47,634 nt of DNA, from positions 1 through 47,634 of the forward strand of contig CAZLZJ010000011.1 in assembly GCA_964563975.1 (NCBI GenBank), in the 5' to 3' direction. This stretch comes from JAAYJR01 sp964563975 (GTDB lineage Bacteria > Bacteroidota > Bacteroidia > Bacteroidales > Prolixibacteraceae). The notes under the pieces are model-generated. The model was not told the origin of the DNA. It saw nothing but the letters and a program-made list of their open reading frames with translations, and made no database searches. Positions 36,935 to 45,403 of the stretch are shown one piece after another. The position numbers and the translations under genes were made by a program. Every line of letters starts with the position of its first letter. Position 1 is the first letter of the stretch.

Positions 36935-36951
36935 ACAGTTAAAATAACTGT
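36935..36951. promoter_or_regulatory. 17-bp palindrome, possible operator
   Basis: Perfect 7-3-7 inverted repeat, ACAGTTA-AAA-TAACTGT, about 160 bases before the TonB receptor start and 183 bases before the EF-G paralogue start. Its symmetry suggests a dimeric regulator site; no regulator gene is adjacent. Confidence 0.3.
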
Positions 36952-37035
36952 CTCTATGCGATTTTCTTATATAAGGATAGAAACTGCTATCTTATTAAGT
37001 ATCATTTCTGCTATAATGCCTGAAAAAAGGTGACC

Positions 37036-37081
37036 AAAAATAGTAATAATTTATTAACGAACAAGTTTATTACTATTTTTG
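37036..37081 (+). promoter_or_regulatory. 14-bp inverted repeat overlapping a -7 box, TonB receptor gene
   Basis: AAAAATAGTAATAA (37036-37049) is the exact reverse complement of TTATTACTATTTTT (37067-37080), with a 17-base spacer. The right arm contains TATTTTTG (37074-37081), a match to TAnnTTTG, 19 bases before the ATG at 37100. The placement fits an operator covering the promoter, or a hairpin in the leader that could hide the start region. Confidence 0.4.
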
Positions 37082-37099
37082 AGCCCCGAATAAATTGTG

Positions 37100-39424
37100 A
37101 TGACCAGTAAGCTTATATTTTTTTTAATATTATTAATAATTGCCACCAATATCAATGCGCAATCACAATATGTGCTTAGTGGAAATATTTCTGATGCTGT
37201 CAGCGGTGAAAATCTTCCCGGTGCTACAATCTTAATTGAAGAGGCCCCTTATACCGGCGTAACTACCAATGCTTACGGGTTCTATTCCATTTCTGTTCCT
37301 GAAGGAAAGTACTCAGTAAGATTTCAGTATATCGGATATAAATCTATTACCATCCCTTTAGAAATAGATAAAAACACAATATTTGACATTGAACTTGAAA
37401 GAGCTGTTTATAAATTGGAAAAAATTGATATTACAAGCGAAAAAGCTGATAGAAATATAAGCTCTCTTGAAATGGGGAGAGTAAAAATGACTCCCGGTCA
37501 GATCGAAAGTATTCCTGTCATATTTGGTGAGAGAGATGTAATGAAAACATTACAGTTAACTCCCGGTGTTAAATCTTCAGGTGAAGGTAATGCCGGTTTT
37601 CACGTAAGGGGAGGGGGAATAGATCAAAATCTGATAATGATAGATGAAGCTCCTGTTTATAGCGCTTCTCATCTTCTTGGTTTTTTTTCTGTATTCAATT
37701 CAGATGCAATTACAAGTGCATCCCTTTTAAAAGGTGCAATTCCTCCTGAATATGGAGGACGCGCCTCTTCAGTATTGGATATCCAGATGAAAGAAGGGAA
37801 TCTTAAACAATATGGAGTAGCAGGCAATATTGGTCTTATCTCGTCAAATTTAACTATTGAAGGCCCGTTACAAAAAGAGAAAAGTTCATTTATGATTAGC
37901 GGGCGCAGAACTTATGCAGATCTGTTTCTGAATTTTTCAAAAGATGAAGATATCAGCAATTCAGGCCTTTTCTTTTATGATCTGAATGTGAAGACAAACT
38001 ATAAAATAGACAATAAAAACCGTCTCTACCTGTCGGGATATTTCGGTCGCGATGATTTCAGATATAAAGAGGAATTTGGGTTTGACTGGGGGAGCATAAC
38101 AGGAACACTTCGATGGAATCATATCTTCAGTAGCAGGCTGTTTTTAAATACCTCTCTGATTTTGAGTAACTATTCGTATAATATTGGGCTAAGGCGCAAT
38201 TTAGATATCGATATACGATCGAATATACAAGACCTGAATATTAAACATGACTTTTCATTTTATATAAATCCAAAATACAATATAAAGTTTGGGACCAATG
38301 TAATATATCACGTTATATTGCCGGGAAAGATAACAGTTAATGAAATGACAACTATTATTTTACCTGAAGATATTTCCAAACGCCGGGCGATAGAGTGGGT
38401 GGCATATATCTCCAATAATCATAATTTGTCGGACAAAGCTAAACTATTTTATGGGATAAGGTACTCTCTTTTCAGTAATATAGGTCCGGGTGAATTTTAC
38501 GAGTTTAATAAGTCGGGAGATTTAATAAATATAACAGAATTTACTCAAAGAAAATTTTATAAAACTCAGGGCGGACCTGAACCACGCCTGGCTGTAAACT
38601 ATCTGTTTAACAGTCAAAACTCCGTTAAGGCTTCCTATAACAGGATATACCAGTTTCTTCATCTGCTTACCAACACAACCACAACAACACCAACTGACCT
38701 GTGGCTTCCTAGCAGCAATAATGTTAAGCCACAGATATCAGACCAGTTTTCACTTGGATATTTTAAAAATTTCAGACAAAATGAGTATGAATCGTCAATT
38801 GAAATATATTATAAAAATTTACAAAATCAGATAGATTATAAAAATGGCGCTAATCTTATTTATAATTCTACTGTTGAGTCGGAACTGGTATTTGGACGAG
38901 GCTGGGCTTATGGAAGTGAATTTATGATTAAGAAAAAAAGAGGGAGGGTTAATGGCTGGATCAGTTATACATGGTCGCGCACCATGAGACAATTCGATGA
39001 GATCAGTAATGGGGATCCTTTTCCCGCAAGACATGACAGGACACATGATCTTTCGGTTGTAGCAATATATGATTTAAGTAAAAAATTAAAATTATCGGCT
39101 ACCTGGGTTTATTATACAGGTAATGCTGTTACTTTTCCCAGCGGAAAATATGAAATTGAAGATACAACGGTAGGTTATTATACCGAACGTAACGGCTACA
39201 GGATGCCCGACTATCACCGGTTAGATGCAGGGCTTGTCTGGCAATTGAAAAAAACAGAAAAGGTTGAGTCGAGCTGGTTTTTTTCAATATATAATGCATA
39301 TGCACATCAAAATGCTTATTTTATTGATTTTAGAGAGAAGGAAAACTTTCCCGGGGAGACAGAAGCTGTGCAGATTTCCCTTTTTAGGGCAATTCCTTCA
39401 ATTAGTTACAGGTTCAGGTTCTAA
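37100..39424 (+). CDS. TonB-dependent receptor with carboxypeptidase-regulatory-like domain
   Basis: A 774-residue outer membrane receptor. A signal peptide (hydrophobic run ending TNINA, about residue 20) is followed by a CarboxypepD_reg-like domain (GNISDAVSGENLPGATILIE, to about residue 100), a plug domain (GERDVMKTLQLTPGVK, HVRGGGIDQNLIMIDEAPV, PPEYGGRASSVLDIQMKEG, about 130-230) and a 22-strand-type barrel ending in the aromatic YRFRF, the usual outer membrane insertion signal. There is no SusD partner. Instead a DUF4249 lipoprotein follows after 55 bases, a standard pairing in Bacteroidota. A lyase of the sialic acid type comes next. The ATG at 37100 is preferred to the GTG just before it. 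Confidence 0.92.
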   Translation: MTSKLIFFLILLIIATNINAQSQYVLSGNISDAVSGENLPGATILIEEAPYTGVTTNAYGFYSISVPEGKYSVRFQYIGYKSITIPLEIDKNTIFDIELERAVYKLEKIDITSEKADRNISSLEMGRVKMTPGQIESIPVIFGERDVMKTLQLTPGVKSSGEGNAGFHVRGGGIDQNLIMIDEAPVYSASHLLGFFSVFNSDAITSASLLKGAIPPEYGGRASSVLDIQMKEGNLKQYGVAGNIGLISSNLTIEGPLQKEKSSFMISGRRTYADLFLNFSKDEDISNSGLFFYDLNVKTNYKIDNKNRLYLSGYFGRDDFRYKEEFGFDWGSITGTLRWNHIFSSRLFLNTSLILSNYSYNIGLRRNLDIDIRSNIQDLNIKHDFSFYINPKYNIKFGTNVIYHVILPGKITVNEMTTIILPEDISKRRAIEWVAYISNNHNLSDKAKLFYGIRYSLFSNIGPGEFYEFNKSGDLINITEFTQRKFYKTQGGPEPRLAVNYLFNSQNSVKASYNRIYQFLHLLTNTTTTTPTDLWLPSSNNVKPQISDQFSLGYFKNFRQNEYESSIEIYYKNLQNQIDYKNGANLIYNSTVESELVFGRGWAYGSEFMIKKKRGRVNGWISYTWSRTMRQFDEISNGDPFPARHDRTHDLSVVAIYDLSKKLKLSATWVYYTGNAVTFPSGKYEIEDTTVGYYTERNGYRMPDYHRLDAGLVWQLKKTEKVESSWFFSIYNAYAHQNAYFIDFREKENFPGETEAVQISLFRAIPSISYRFRF

Positions 39425-39479
39425 GTAACCGCCTTTAAAACAGATATAATTTATCTCCGTTAAAACCGGAATTGGATAT

Positions 39480-40292
39480 ATGGTACAATTAAGATTAAAT
39501 AATTTGTTATTAATTATTTCCGCAGTAATGCTGCTGTTACTGACAAGGTGTGAAAAGATAATTGACGTTGATCTTAATGATGCCGGTCCCACACTGGTTA
39601 TTGAAGGTAATCTTTCGTTGAATGACAGCACGGTGAAAGTAAAGCTTTCAGAAACAGGCAGTTATTTTGGAAACGGACAACTTCAGAAAATAAGTGGAGC
39701 AATTGTTAGTCTGGAAGACAGTGAGGGAAATGTTTTTTCGATCGAAGAGAAGGAGAAAGGTTTGTATATTTATGATATGATTTCTGCAGTTCCGGGTAAT
39801 AGTTATAAGCTTTCTGTCAGATATAACGATATGTTGTATTCAGCTGTAAGCTTTCTCAATCCGAAGGTACGCATTGATTCTGTCGGATATGAAAAATATG
39901 AAAAGACCAGATTTTATGAAGAGTGGTACAGGATCAATCTTTTCTTTGAAGATCCCCCGGGAAAAGAAAATTATTACCGGATTAATTTATATAAAAACGG
40001 AAAGCTGATGTCTACCGGCGTTAATCTGATTGTTTTCGACGATAGCGGTTTAGACGGAAAGTTTATTCATGTAAGACTCAGAGATCAGCGCTTCAGCAAA
40101 AACGACAGAGTATATATAGAAATGATGGCAATTGATAAGCCTGTCTGGAAATACTTTTCAACGCTCAGAGATGTTGCTGATCTGAATCCCGGATCACCGG
40201 CGCCTGCTAACCCTATATCAAATTTCAACAATGGTGCATTGGGTTACTTTTCAGCCTGGTCGTGCGATACTAAATTTATTATTATAAAATAA
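39480..40292 (+). CDS. DUF4249 domain-containing lipoprotein
   Basis: A 270-residue exported protein with a signal peptide and a likely lipobox ending LLTRC at about residue 22; the Arg before the Cys is not ideal. The mature part opens with EKIIDVDLNDAGPTLVIEGNL, the characteristic start of DUF4249, and is rich in beta strands. DUF4249 genes almost always follow a TonB-dependent receptor as here (55 bases) and are thought to be accessory lipoproteins of that receptor, perhaps in substrate capture, though this is unproven. The aldolase gene begins only 6 bases after its stop, so all three are probably co-transcribed. Confidence 0.88.
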   Translation: MVQLRLNNLLLIISAVMLLLLTRCEKIIDVDLNDAGPTLVIEGNLSLNDSTVKVKLSETGSYFGNGQLQKISGAIVSLEDSEGNVFSIEEKEKGLYIYDMISAVPGNSYKLSVRYNDMLYSAVSFLNPKVRIDSVGYEKYEKTRFYEEWYRINLFFEDPPGKENYYRINLYKNGKLMSTGVNLIVFDDSGLDGKFIHVRLRDQRFSKNDRVYIEMMAIDKPVWKYFSTLRDVADLNPGSPAPANPISNFNNGALGYFSAWSCDTKFIIIK

Positions 40293-40298
40293 AAGGTT

Positions 40299-41213
40299 AT
40301 GAATATCAGTAAAAACAGCGAACTTATTGCAGCTCCCTTCACTCCTATGCATAAAGACGGCTCTTTAAATTCAGGAATGATAAAAAAATATGCGCTTAAA
40401 CTTAAAAATGACAATGTAAGTGGTGTGTTTGTTTGTGGAACCACAGGAGAAGGATTGCTGATGACACTTGATGAGCGTAAAGAAATTGCTGAAGCATGGA
40501 TTAATGAACAAACAGATAATTTCAAGGTCATTGTTCATGTTGGTACAACCTCTTCTGATCAATCATGCGAATTGGCTGCTCATGCACAAAGCTGCGGAGC
40601 TTTTGCCACAAGTGCAATGGGGCCGTTATTTCTTCCTCCTGACAATACCGGCCGGCTTTTAGACTTTTGTGAAAAGATCGCTTCTTGTGCGCCGGATATT
40701 CCATTTTATTATTATCATATTCCTTCAGTGACACATTTGAACCTTCCAATGGACATTTTTCTTGAAGAAGGGCAGGGAAAGATTCCAAACCTGAAAGGCA
40801 TAAAATATTCCAATAATAATTTTGCCGAACTGTTAAAATGTATTTTGCTTGAAAATGGAAAATGGGATATTTTTTTCGGATGTGACGATCAGTTGCTTGC
40901 AGGATTGGCTTGCGGTGTCAGGGGGGCAGTGGGGAGTACTTATAATTATATGGCACATTTATATCATAAGTTAATTGAAGATTTTGAAAAAGGTGATTTT
41001 GATGCAGCCAGAAAAAAGCAGGAGTCATCAATAGACCTCATTAATATTCTTATTAAGTATGGGGGAGCAATTGTTGCAGGAAAGGTTTTGATGAGACTAA
41101 TTGGTCTGAACTGCGGGCCTTGCCGTCTTCCTTTGAGAAAATTTGACTTTTTCCTTTATGACAAATTTATTCTGGAAATTGACAAAACCGGTATTTTCCC
41201 CAAATTAGTATAA
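40299..41213 (+). CDS. nanA: N-acetylneuraminate lyase-like dihydrodipicolinate synthase family aldolase
   Basis: A 304-residue cytoplasmic class I aldolase. GTTGEG at residues 47-52 binds the pyruvate carboxylate, the catalytic Tyr is Y139 in YYYHIPSV, and the Schiff-base Lys is K169 in LKGIKYSNN. The YYHIP form and the overall fit favour N-acetylneuraminate lyase (sialic acid to ManNAc plus pyruvate) over DapA. No other sialic acid genes (epimerase, kinase, sialidase) are seen nearby, so a related 2-keto acid aldolase is possible. It starts 6 bases after the DUF4249 gene and is probably part of the TonB receptor operon. The symbol is tentative. Confidence 0.8.
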   Translation: MNISKNSELIAAPFTPMHKDGSLNSGMIKKYALKLKNDNVSGVFVCGTTGEGLLMTLDERKEIAEAWINEQTDNFKVIVHVGTTSSDQSCELAAHAQSCGAFATSAMGPLFLPPDNTGRLLDFCEKIASCAPDIPFYYYHIPSVTHLNLPMDIFLEEGQGKIPNLKGIKYSNNNFAELLKCILLENGKWDIFFGCDDQLLAGLACGVRGAVGSTYNYMAHLYHKLIEDFEKGDFDAARKKQESSIDLINILIKYGGAIVAGKVLMRLIGLNCGPCRLPLRKFDFFLYDKFILEIDKTGIFPKLV

Positions 41214-41243
41214 AAAGAGTATCGGAATATTTTATATGGATAT

Positions 41244-42179
41244 TTATCGCACCGGGTAGTAAAATATGCCTCTTTTTTCTCTTTTATGTTCTATTTTTTT
41301 TTCACTTTCAAGAATTTCCAAGTATTTATTTATCTCATTAATATGAGTTCCCGTAATTTGTGCCAGATCATCTGCCGTACAAGGCCTCCGTTCAATTGTA
41401 CCTGTTATTGCATCTTCAATATCTTTGCGATACGATTTTTGTAATTTTCTTGAAGGTGCTTTGGCAATTATCTCTATATTTTCAAATTTCCAGTAATCGA
41501 TTATTTGTTGCAGCTCATCAAATGAAGCTCCTGATAAGCCTTCCACAGTACCGGGTCTATCAAGGGTGTTAAGTTGAATTTTATCAGGGTTTATTTTCAG
41601 AACAGCCTCTTTTAAATTATCAAGTTCTTCTGCCGGGTCATTATATCCGGGTAAAATAAATATCTCTAACCAAATAGTCCCTTTAAACTCTTTCCTAAAT
41701 TCTATGAGACCGTTTATATGGTCATTAACATTAAGTTCCGGATATGGCCTGTTGATTTTATTAAATACATTCTGAGAAGCTGCATCTAAAGATGGCAGTA
41801 CCAAATCAGCCGGTAATAGTTCTTTTCTAACTTCAGGTAAATCAAATAAAGTACCATTAGTGAGTACGGCAAGAGGAATTCCGGGTTTTTTTTCTTTTAT
41901 GTACTTCATAATTTTACCTAATCCTGAATTCAAAGTTGGTTCTCCATATCCTGAAAAAGTAATATAATCGGGGTCAGGGTTTGATATAAAATACCGATCA
42001 ATTTCATCTGTTATCTTTTTATAAGGAATATATTCCATTCTTCGGGTAGTCAGCTTAGTAGTTTTCCCAACCTCACAATAGATACAATCAAGGGTGCAGA
42101 CTTTTTTTGGTACAAGATCGACCCCAAGTGACATTCCAAGCCTGCGTGACGGAACAGGACCAAACAGATATTTAAACAT
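41244..42179 (-). CDS. Radical SAM protein (COG0731-like)
   Basis: A 311-residue protein with a radical SAM cluster site CxxxCxxC at C28, C32 and C35 (CTLDCIYC), preceded by GPVPSRRLGMSLGVDL, the typical opening of the COG0731 group, which is annotated as wyosine-synthase-like in many genomes. The SAM-binding GEPTLN is near residue 103. The last 60 residues look like a winged-helix domain (TADDLAQITGTHINEINKYLEIL). The reaction is unknown; bacteria do not make wyosine, so the group name should not be taken as function. It is 41 bases downstream of the calpain-like gene and converges with the aldolase gene across 30 bases. Confidence 0.85.
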   Translation of the reverse strand: MFKYLFGPVPSRRLGMSLGVDLVPKKVCTLDCIYCEVGKTTKLTTRRMEYIPYKKITDEIDRYFISNPDPDYITFSGYGEPTLNSGLGKIMKYIKEKKPGIPLAVLTNGTLFDLPEVRKELLPADLVLPSLDAASQNVFNKINRPYPELNVNDHINGLIEFRKEFKGTIWLEIFILPGYNDPAEELDNLKEAVLKINPDKIQLNTLDRPGTVEGLSGASFDELQQIIDYWKFENIEIIAKAPSRKLQKSYRKDIEDAITGTIERRPCTADDLAQITGTHINEINKYLEILESEKKIEHKREKRGIFYYPVR

Positions 42180-42220
42180 CTTTATAATTATTTTTGAAAT
42201 ACAATAGTAAAGACAATTTA

Positions 42221-43522
42221 TTATTTTGCCACACCTAACCCGGCAAAAAGATTTTGAAAAGCATTTGCCTCAATTGCAAACACTCCGTTACGGCTTAATG
42301 TATTTATGGGCATCCAGAAATTTTTATCCATACAGGCTATTACACCGGGATATGTATTTATTCCTAAAGGCTCTGAAACTCCCCATGGGTTTCTTAAAAT
42401 AAAATATTTTTTACTCCCTTTTAATGCCCATCCAAGTACGGTGTAGGCATGGTTAGCTGCAATATTCATTCCGGTATAATTGATATGTGAAGCATATGTC
42501 CAGGCTACCATGGGATGAATTGTCTTATAACTCATTGAGTTACTTCTTACAATACTATAGAGTTCATCTCCTGTTCTTGAATCTGTAAAATAATAATGAG
42601 GGGTTTTATTATTAATTTGCGTCATTGCTTTCACCGGATCGCCATATGCGGTTTTTGTAATATTTGGCTTGTCTGAGTCAGATTGTAAAACCCACTTTGC
42701 AAAAGCCTTTTCGTAAAGGGAGGGAAAAATTTCTGCTGTATCGCTCGACCTGCAATATAGTGGTAAATTGTTTGAAAGCTTAAATACTGTTTTATCCGAT
42801 ACTTCCACTTTTTTTGTAGGAGCATCATTTCTGCCTCCTTTAGAATAAAATTGTATTTCGGTCATTCTGGCCATCTGACCTGCAGCATTTGCCCTGTTCC
42901 TATGAACAATCAGATGAGGACTTGACCATGCAACCGCTGATAGAGCAGCAATAAAGTAGCTGTTTCCAATTGCACCCTGAATAGGACCTGCATAATCTGT
43001 AATGACTTTTAATAAATCACCGGTGTCTGTCCATACACAATTTTCAGGAGTCCACTCTTCGGTTTGTCCTGTTGTCCAGACAATATCAGCCATCATCGAA
43101 TTTAGCCTTGTTTTTGAAAGAGTTTTATCCATTTCCGGTAATTCCAACCGGAGATTTAAAACCCCTCTGGTAAGAAAAGCAGACTGAATTACAGTTTTTT
43201 TATTAATTTGGATTCCTGCTTTTTCAAGTTCTCCGATAGTCGTTATACTCGATAAATCCGGAGTTTCCGCATCACTATCACACCTGATCACCATTTTCGA
43301 TTTATCAACAGGTTCGGCAGTATTGAAAGTAGTTAACTTCAGTCCGGGGAAAAGAGGCGAGTTAAATTTCATGTCAAATAACTCACCGTACTCTGTTTCA
43401 AGGGCATTTTCAATAATTTCAATAGTCTCTTTTTTACCCCAATCAATTTTGCGGCCGGTTAGGGCTTCAGTCAGGGGAAAGGGATTTACAGCGCCAATGT
43501 ATAAATTATGCTCTTTTTCCAT
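42221..43522 (-). CDS. Calpain-like (C2 family) protein with Ser in place of catalytic Cys
   Basis: A 433-residue cytoplasmic protein with no signal peptide. The C-terminal 250 residues match the calpain protease core: PIQGAIGNSYFIAALSAVAW corresponds to the calpain QGxxGDCWFLAA segment, the His is in ANHAYTVLGW (H358) and the Asn in ILRNPWG (N378). At the nucleophile position calpains have Cys, but here the codon at 42959-42961 is AGC, giving Ser188, and the preceding Asp is Asn. The protein is therefore either an inactive calpain or an unusual Ser variant. The N-terminal 170 residues are unlike any domain I recognise. I prefer the ATG at 43520-43522 over the one at 43561, whose 13 extra residues look like translated spacer. 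Confidence 0.8.
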   Translation of the reverse strand: MEKEHNLYIGAVNPFPLTEALTGRKIDWGKKETIEIIENALETEYGELFDMKFNSPLFPGLKLTTFNTAEPVDKSKMVIRCDSDAETPDLSSITTIGELEKAGIQINKKTVIQSAFLTRGVLNLRLELPEMDKTLSKTRLNSMMADIVWTTGQTEEWTPENCVWTDTGDLLKVITDYAGPIQGAIGNSYFIAALSAVAWSSPHLIVHRNRANAAGQMARMTEIQFYSKGGRNDAPTKKVEVSDKTVFKLSNNLPLYCRSSDTAEIFPSLYEKAFAKWVLQSDSDKPNITKTAYGDPVKAMTQINNKTPHYYFTDSRTGDELYSIVRSNSMSYKTIHPMVAWTYASHINYTGMNIAANHAYTVLGWALKGSKKYFILRNPWGVSEPLGINTYPGVIACMDKNFWMPINTLSRNGVFAIEANAFQNLFAGLGVAK

Positions 43523-43561
43523 AAAATTAATTTCAATAAATATAATAAAATTTGTCAGCAT

Positions 43562-43576
43562 CCGGTTTTAAACCGG
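43562..43576. other. 15-bp palindrome CCGGTTTTAAACCGG
   Basis: A perfect inverted repeat between the tRNA-Glu gene and the calpain-like gene. It is placed downstream of the tRNA on the same strand, so it may be its terminator hairpin, though no T-run follows, or an operator for the calpain-like gene 40 bases away. Confidence 0.35.
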
Positions 43577-43638
43577 TATGCTTATTTCATATTCAGGTAG
43601 TTCGTGTGCTATTGTCTCAGGGCTTAAAGTAATTAAAG

Positions 43639-43710
43639 TAGCGCGTAGCAGAATCGAACTGCTATTGTCGGATTGAGAAACCGATCTCCTAACCATTAGA
43701 GGAACGCGCC
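43639..43710 (-). tRNA. tRNA-Glu (anticodon CTC)
   Basis: A 72-base cloverleaf on the minus strand. The acceptor stem GGCGCGT pairs with ACGCGCT (last pair G-U), the D arm is CTCT/GGAG with loop AATGGTTA, and the T arm is AGCAG-TTCGATT-CTGCT. The anticodon loop TTCTCAA has CTC at 43675-43677, reading GAG. The anticodon stem TCGGT/TCCGA has one T-T mismatch next to the loop. CCA is not encoded; the gene is followed by ACT-type sequence as is usual in Bacteroidota. The 326 bases between the neighbouring protein genes contain this tRNA, the palindrome at 43562 and nothing else I can identify. Confidence 0.88.
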
Positions 43711-43887
43711 AAAATTTCACCATTTAATTATTGTGTAAAATTATAATCTTCACTGGAATTTCATACAATAGTAAAAAAAATCATCTGTTTTTTAAAAAAT
43801 ATATATAAATGTTTAACTTTAACAATAATGCAACAGTTACTTTTTGGTCTCTCCGGCAAAATAAGCAATTGCACTAAAAGTCATAAA

Positions 43888-44775
43888 TTATTGATATGGC
43901 TCCATATGAATATTTATATGAGTTTTATTTCCAAATTTCTTATAAAGTTTTTGTTCTACTGCCGTTGCTATATCGTGCGACTCTGTCAATGAAAGCTCCC
44001 CATCCATTTTAATGTGGATATCGATTGCATAAATATTGCCGATTTTACGGGTTTTTAACCTATGCGAACCTTTTACTCCGGGTGTTTTATTTACAATCAG
44101 AAGAATCTCATTTTCTATCTCGTCAGGCAGAGCAGCTTCCATCAACTCTTTTGCACTTGGCAACCCTATCTTTATTGCAATATGAATTATCAAAAAGCTT
44201 ACAATCATTCCTGCCATAGGATCCAATATCCGCCATTTTTCGCCAAGAAAAATAGCACCTCCAACACCCAGAAATGTACCTATACTTGAAAGTGCATCAG
44301 AACGATGATGCCAGGCATTTGCAATAACAGCCTGATTATTTATTGATTTGCCCACTTTAAGTGTATATTGATAAAGCCACTCTTTGATAATAATTGATAT
44401 AAATGCTGCAGCCAGTACCATATTGGAGGGTTTAACCAATAATTGTCCGGATAATGATTTTATTATATTCTGAATTCCACTCCAGCAAATTCCAATTCCA
44501 ATAAACAGAAGTGCAAAACTGATTAAGAGTGTAGCAAAGGTTTCAAATTTTCCATGTCCGTATTTATGATTTTGATCGCTCTCTCTTTCAGAAACCCTCA
44601 CAAAGCCAAGCACAACAATATCAGTTCCTGAGTCTGAGAATGAATGTACGGCATCGGCTATCATGGCAGTGCTATGCCCTATAATCCCGGCCACCAGTTT
44701 GCCAATTGAAAGAAAGAGATTAATAATAAAACCTCTCCAGGTTGCTTTTTGCGCTATATGTGTCCGGCTTTTCAT
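43888..44775 (-). CDS. Cation diffusion facilitator (CDF) family metal transporter
   Basis: A 295-residue inner membrane exporter for divalent metals. It has six hydrophobic segments, with metal-binding pairs H44-x3-D48 in ADAVHSFSD (segment 2) and HxxxD in NAWHHRSDALSS (segment 5), and the KYGHGKFET loop typical of the family. A cytoplasmic C-terminal domain (about 210-295) ends in HINIHMEPY. The His/Asp pairs fit zinc most simply, but CDF members also carry Fe, Co, Mn or Cd. ATG at 44773-44775. It starts 16 bases after the unknown membrane protein gene, so the two are probably co-transcribed. Confidence 0.92.
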   Translation of the reverse strand: MKSRTHIAQKATWRGFIINLFLSIGKLVAGIIGHSTAMIADAVHSFSDSGTDIVVLGFVRVSERESDQNHKYGHGKFETFATLLISFALLFIGIGICWSGIQNIIKSLSGQLLVKPSNMVLAAAFISIIIKEWLYQYTLKVGKSINNQAVIANAWHHRSDALSSIGTFLGVGGAIFLGEKWRILDPMAGMIVSFLIIHIAIKIGLPSAKELMEAALPDEIENEILLIVNKTPGVKGSHRLKTRKIGNIYAIDIHIKMDGELSLTESHDIATAVEQKLYKKFGNKTHINIHMEPYQ

Positions 44776-44791
44776 AAATTGAATTATCGGT

Positions 44792-45403
44792 TTACTTGAT
44801 AAATGTAAGGATGGTGATATAGATACTCCATATACTTATACCGTTAATAAAAATAATCTCAGTTACACCATTAATACCTTTTGTTATTATAGACAACAGG
44901 GTCAGGATTATAACAGTGAAAATAATAACCAATCCGGAAATACCCAGAAAATAAAGATCATTAATTACTGCTGTCTGGAACATTATAATTAGCAGCGGAA
45001 GAGTAATAAAAACGATAATAGCCAAAATATTATGAAAAAATCTTTGAATACTTGACTTAAGGCTTTTAAAACTGTAAGGCTTTATATTGTGTGGCACAAA
45101 TGCCAGAAGGGTCAGAAATGCAAAGCTATAATCAATTTGCTTCATAAAAGCTTCATTTTCTCCAAGATCATAAAATTCAGAAAGAAGCCAAAAGAAAAAA
45201 TAATTGAGAATTGCCGTTGTAAAAAGCATCCGTTTATATCCGGAAACAAATCGCTTATCATAAAGATTTTTATTACTCAAAAAGCTCAATGTCTCTTTTT
45301 GCAGGTCAAACCCCACATGATTAATACTTCGTTTTACAGAAAAAGGCAGCAATCCGGCATAAGTAAATCCGGTAAGCAGAATGCCAAGTTTTATCAGAAT
45401 CAT
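44792..45403 (-). CDS. Six-segment membrane protein of unknown function
   Basis: A 203-residue protein with about six hydrophobic segments and short loops: an N-terminal segment containing GILLTGFTYAGLLPF, one near residues 60-80, one near 90-105, and three in the C-terminal half. It carries no motif that I recognise. The N-terminal region has a DLQKETLSFLSNKNLYDKRF cytoplasmic loop, and the total size is like that of small four- to six-helix integral membrane proteins often annotated only as hypothetical. It lies 16 bases upstream of the CDF transporter on the same strand and may share its transcript. ATG at 45401-45403. The open frame, codon use and neighbours support a real gene. Confidence 0.7.
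   Translation of the reverse strand: MILIKLGILLTGFTYAGLLPFSVKRSINHVGFDLQKETLSFLSNKNLYDKRFVSGYKRMLFTTAILNYFFFWLLSEFYDLGENEAFMKQIDYSFAFLTLLAFVPHNIKPYSFKSLKSSIQRFFHNILAIIVFITLPLLIIMFQTAVINDLYFLGISGLVIIFTVIILTLLSIITKGINGVTEIIFINGISIWSIYITILTFIK

Larger units (their letters stand above)
36753..37099. other. 347-base divergent intergenic region
   Basis: It separates the EF-G paralogue from the TonB receptor gene and holds no convincing gene. It contains a small 6-4-6 hairpin CCCGAT/ATCGGG (36874-36889), a 17-base palindrome (36935-36951) and a 14-base inverted repeat over a -7-like box (37036-37081). Promoters for both flanking genes must lie here. Confidence 0.8.
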
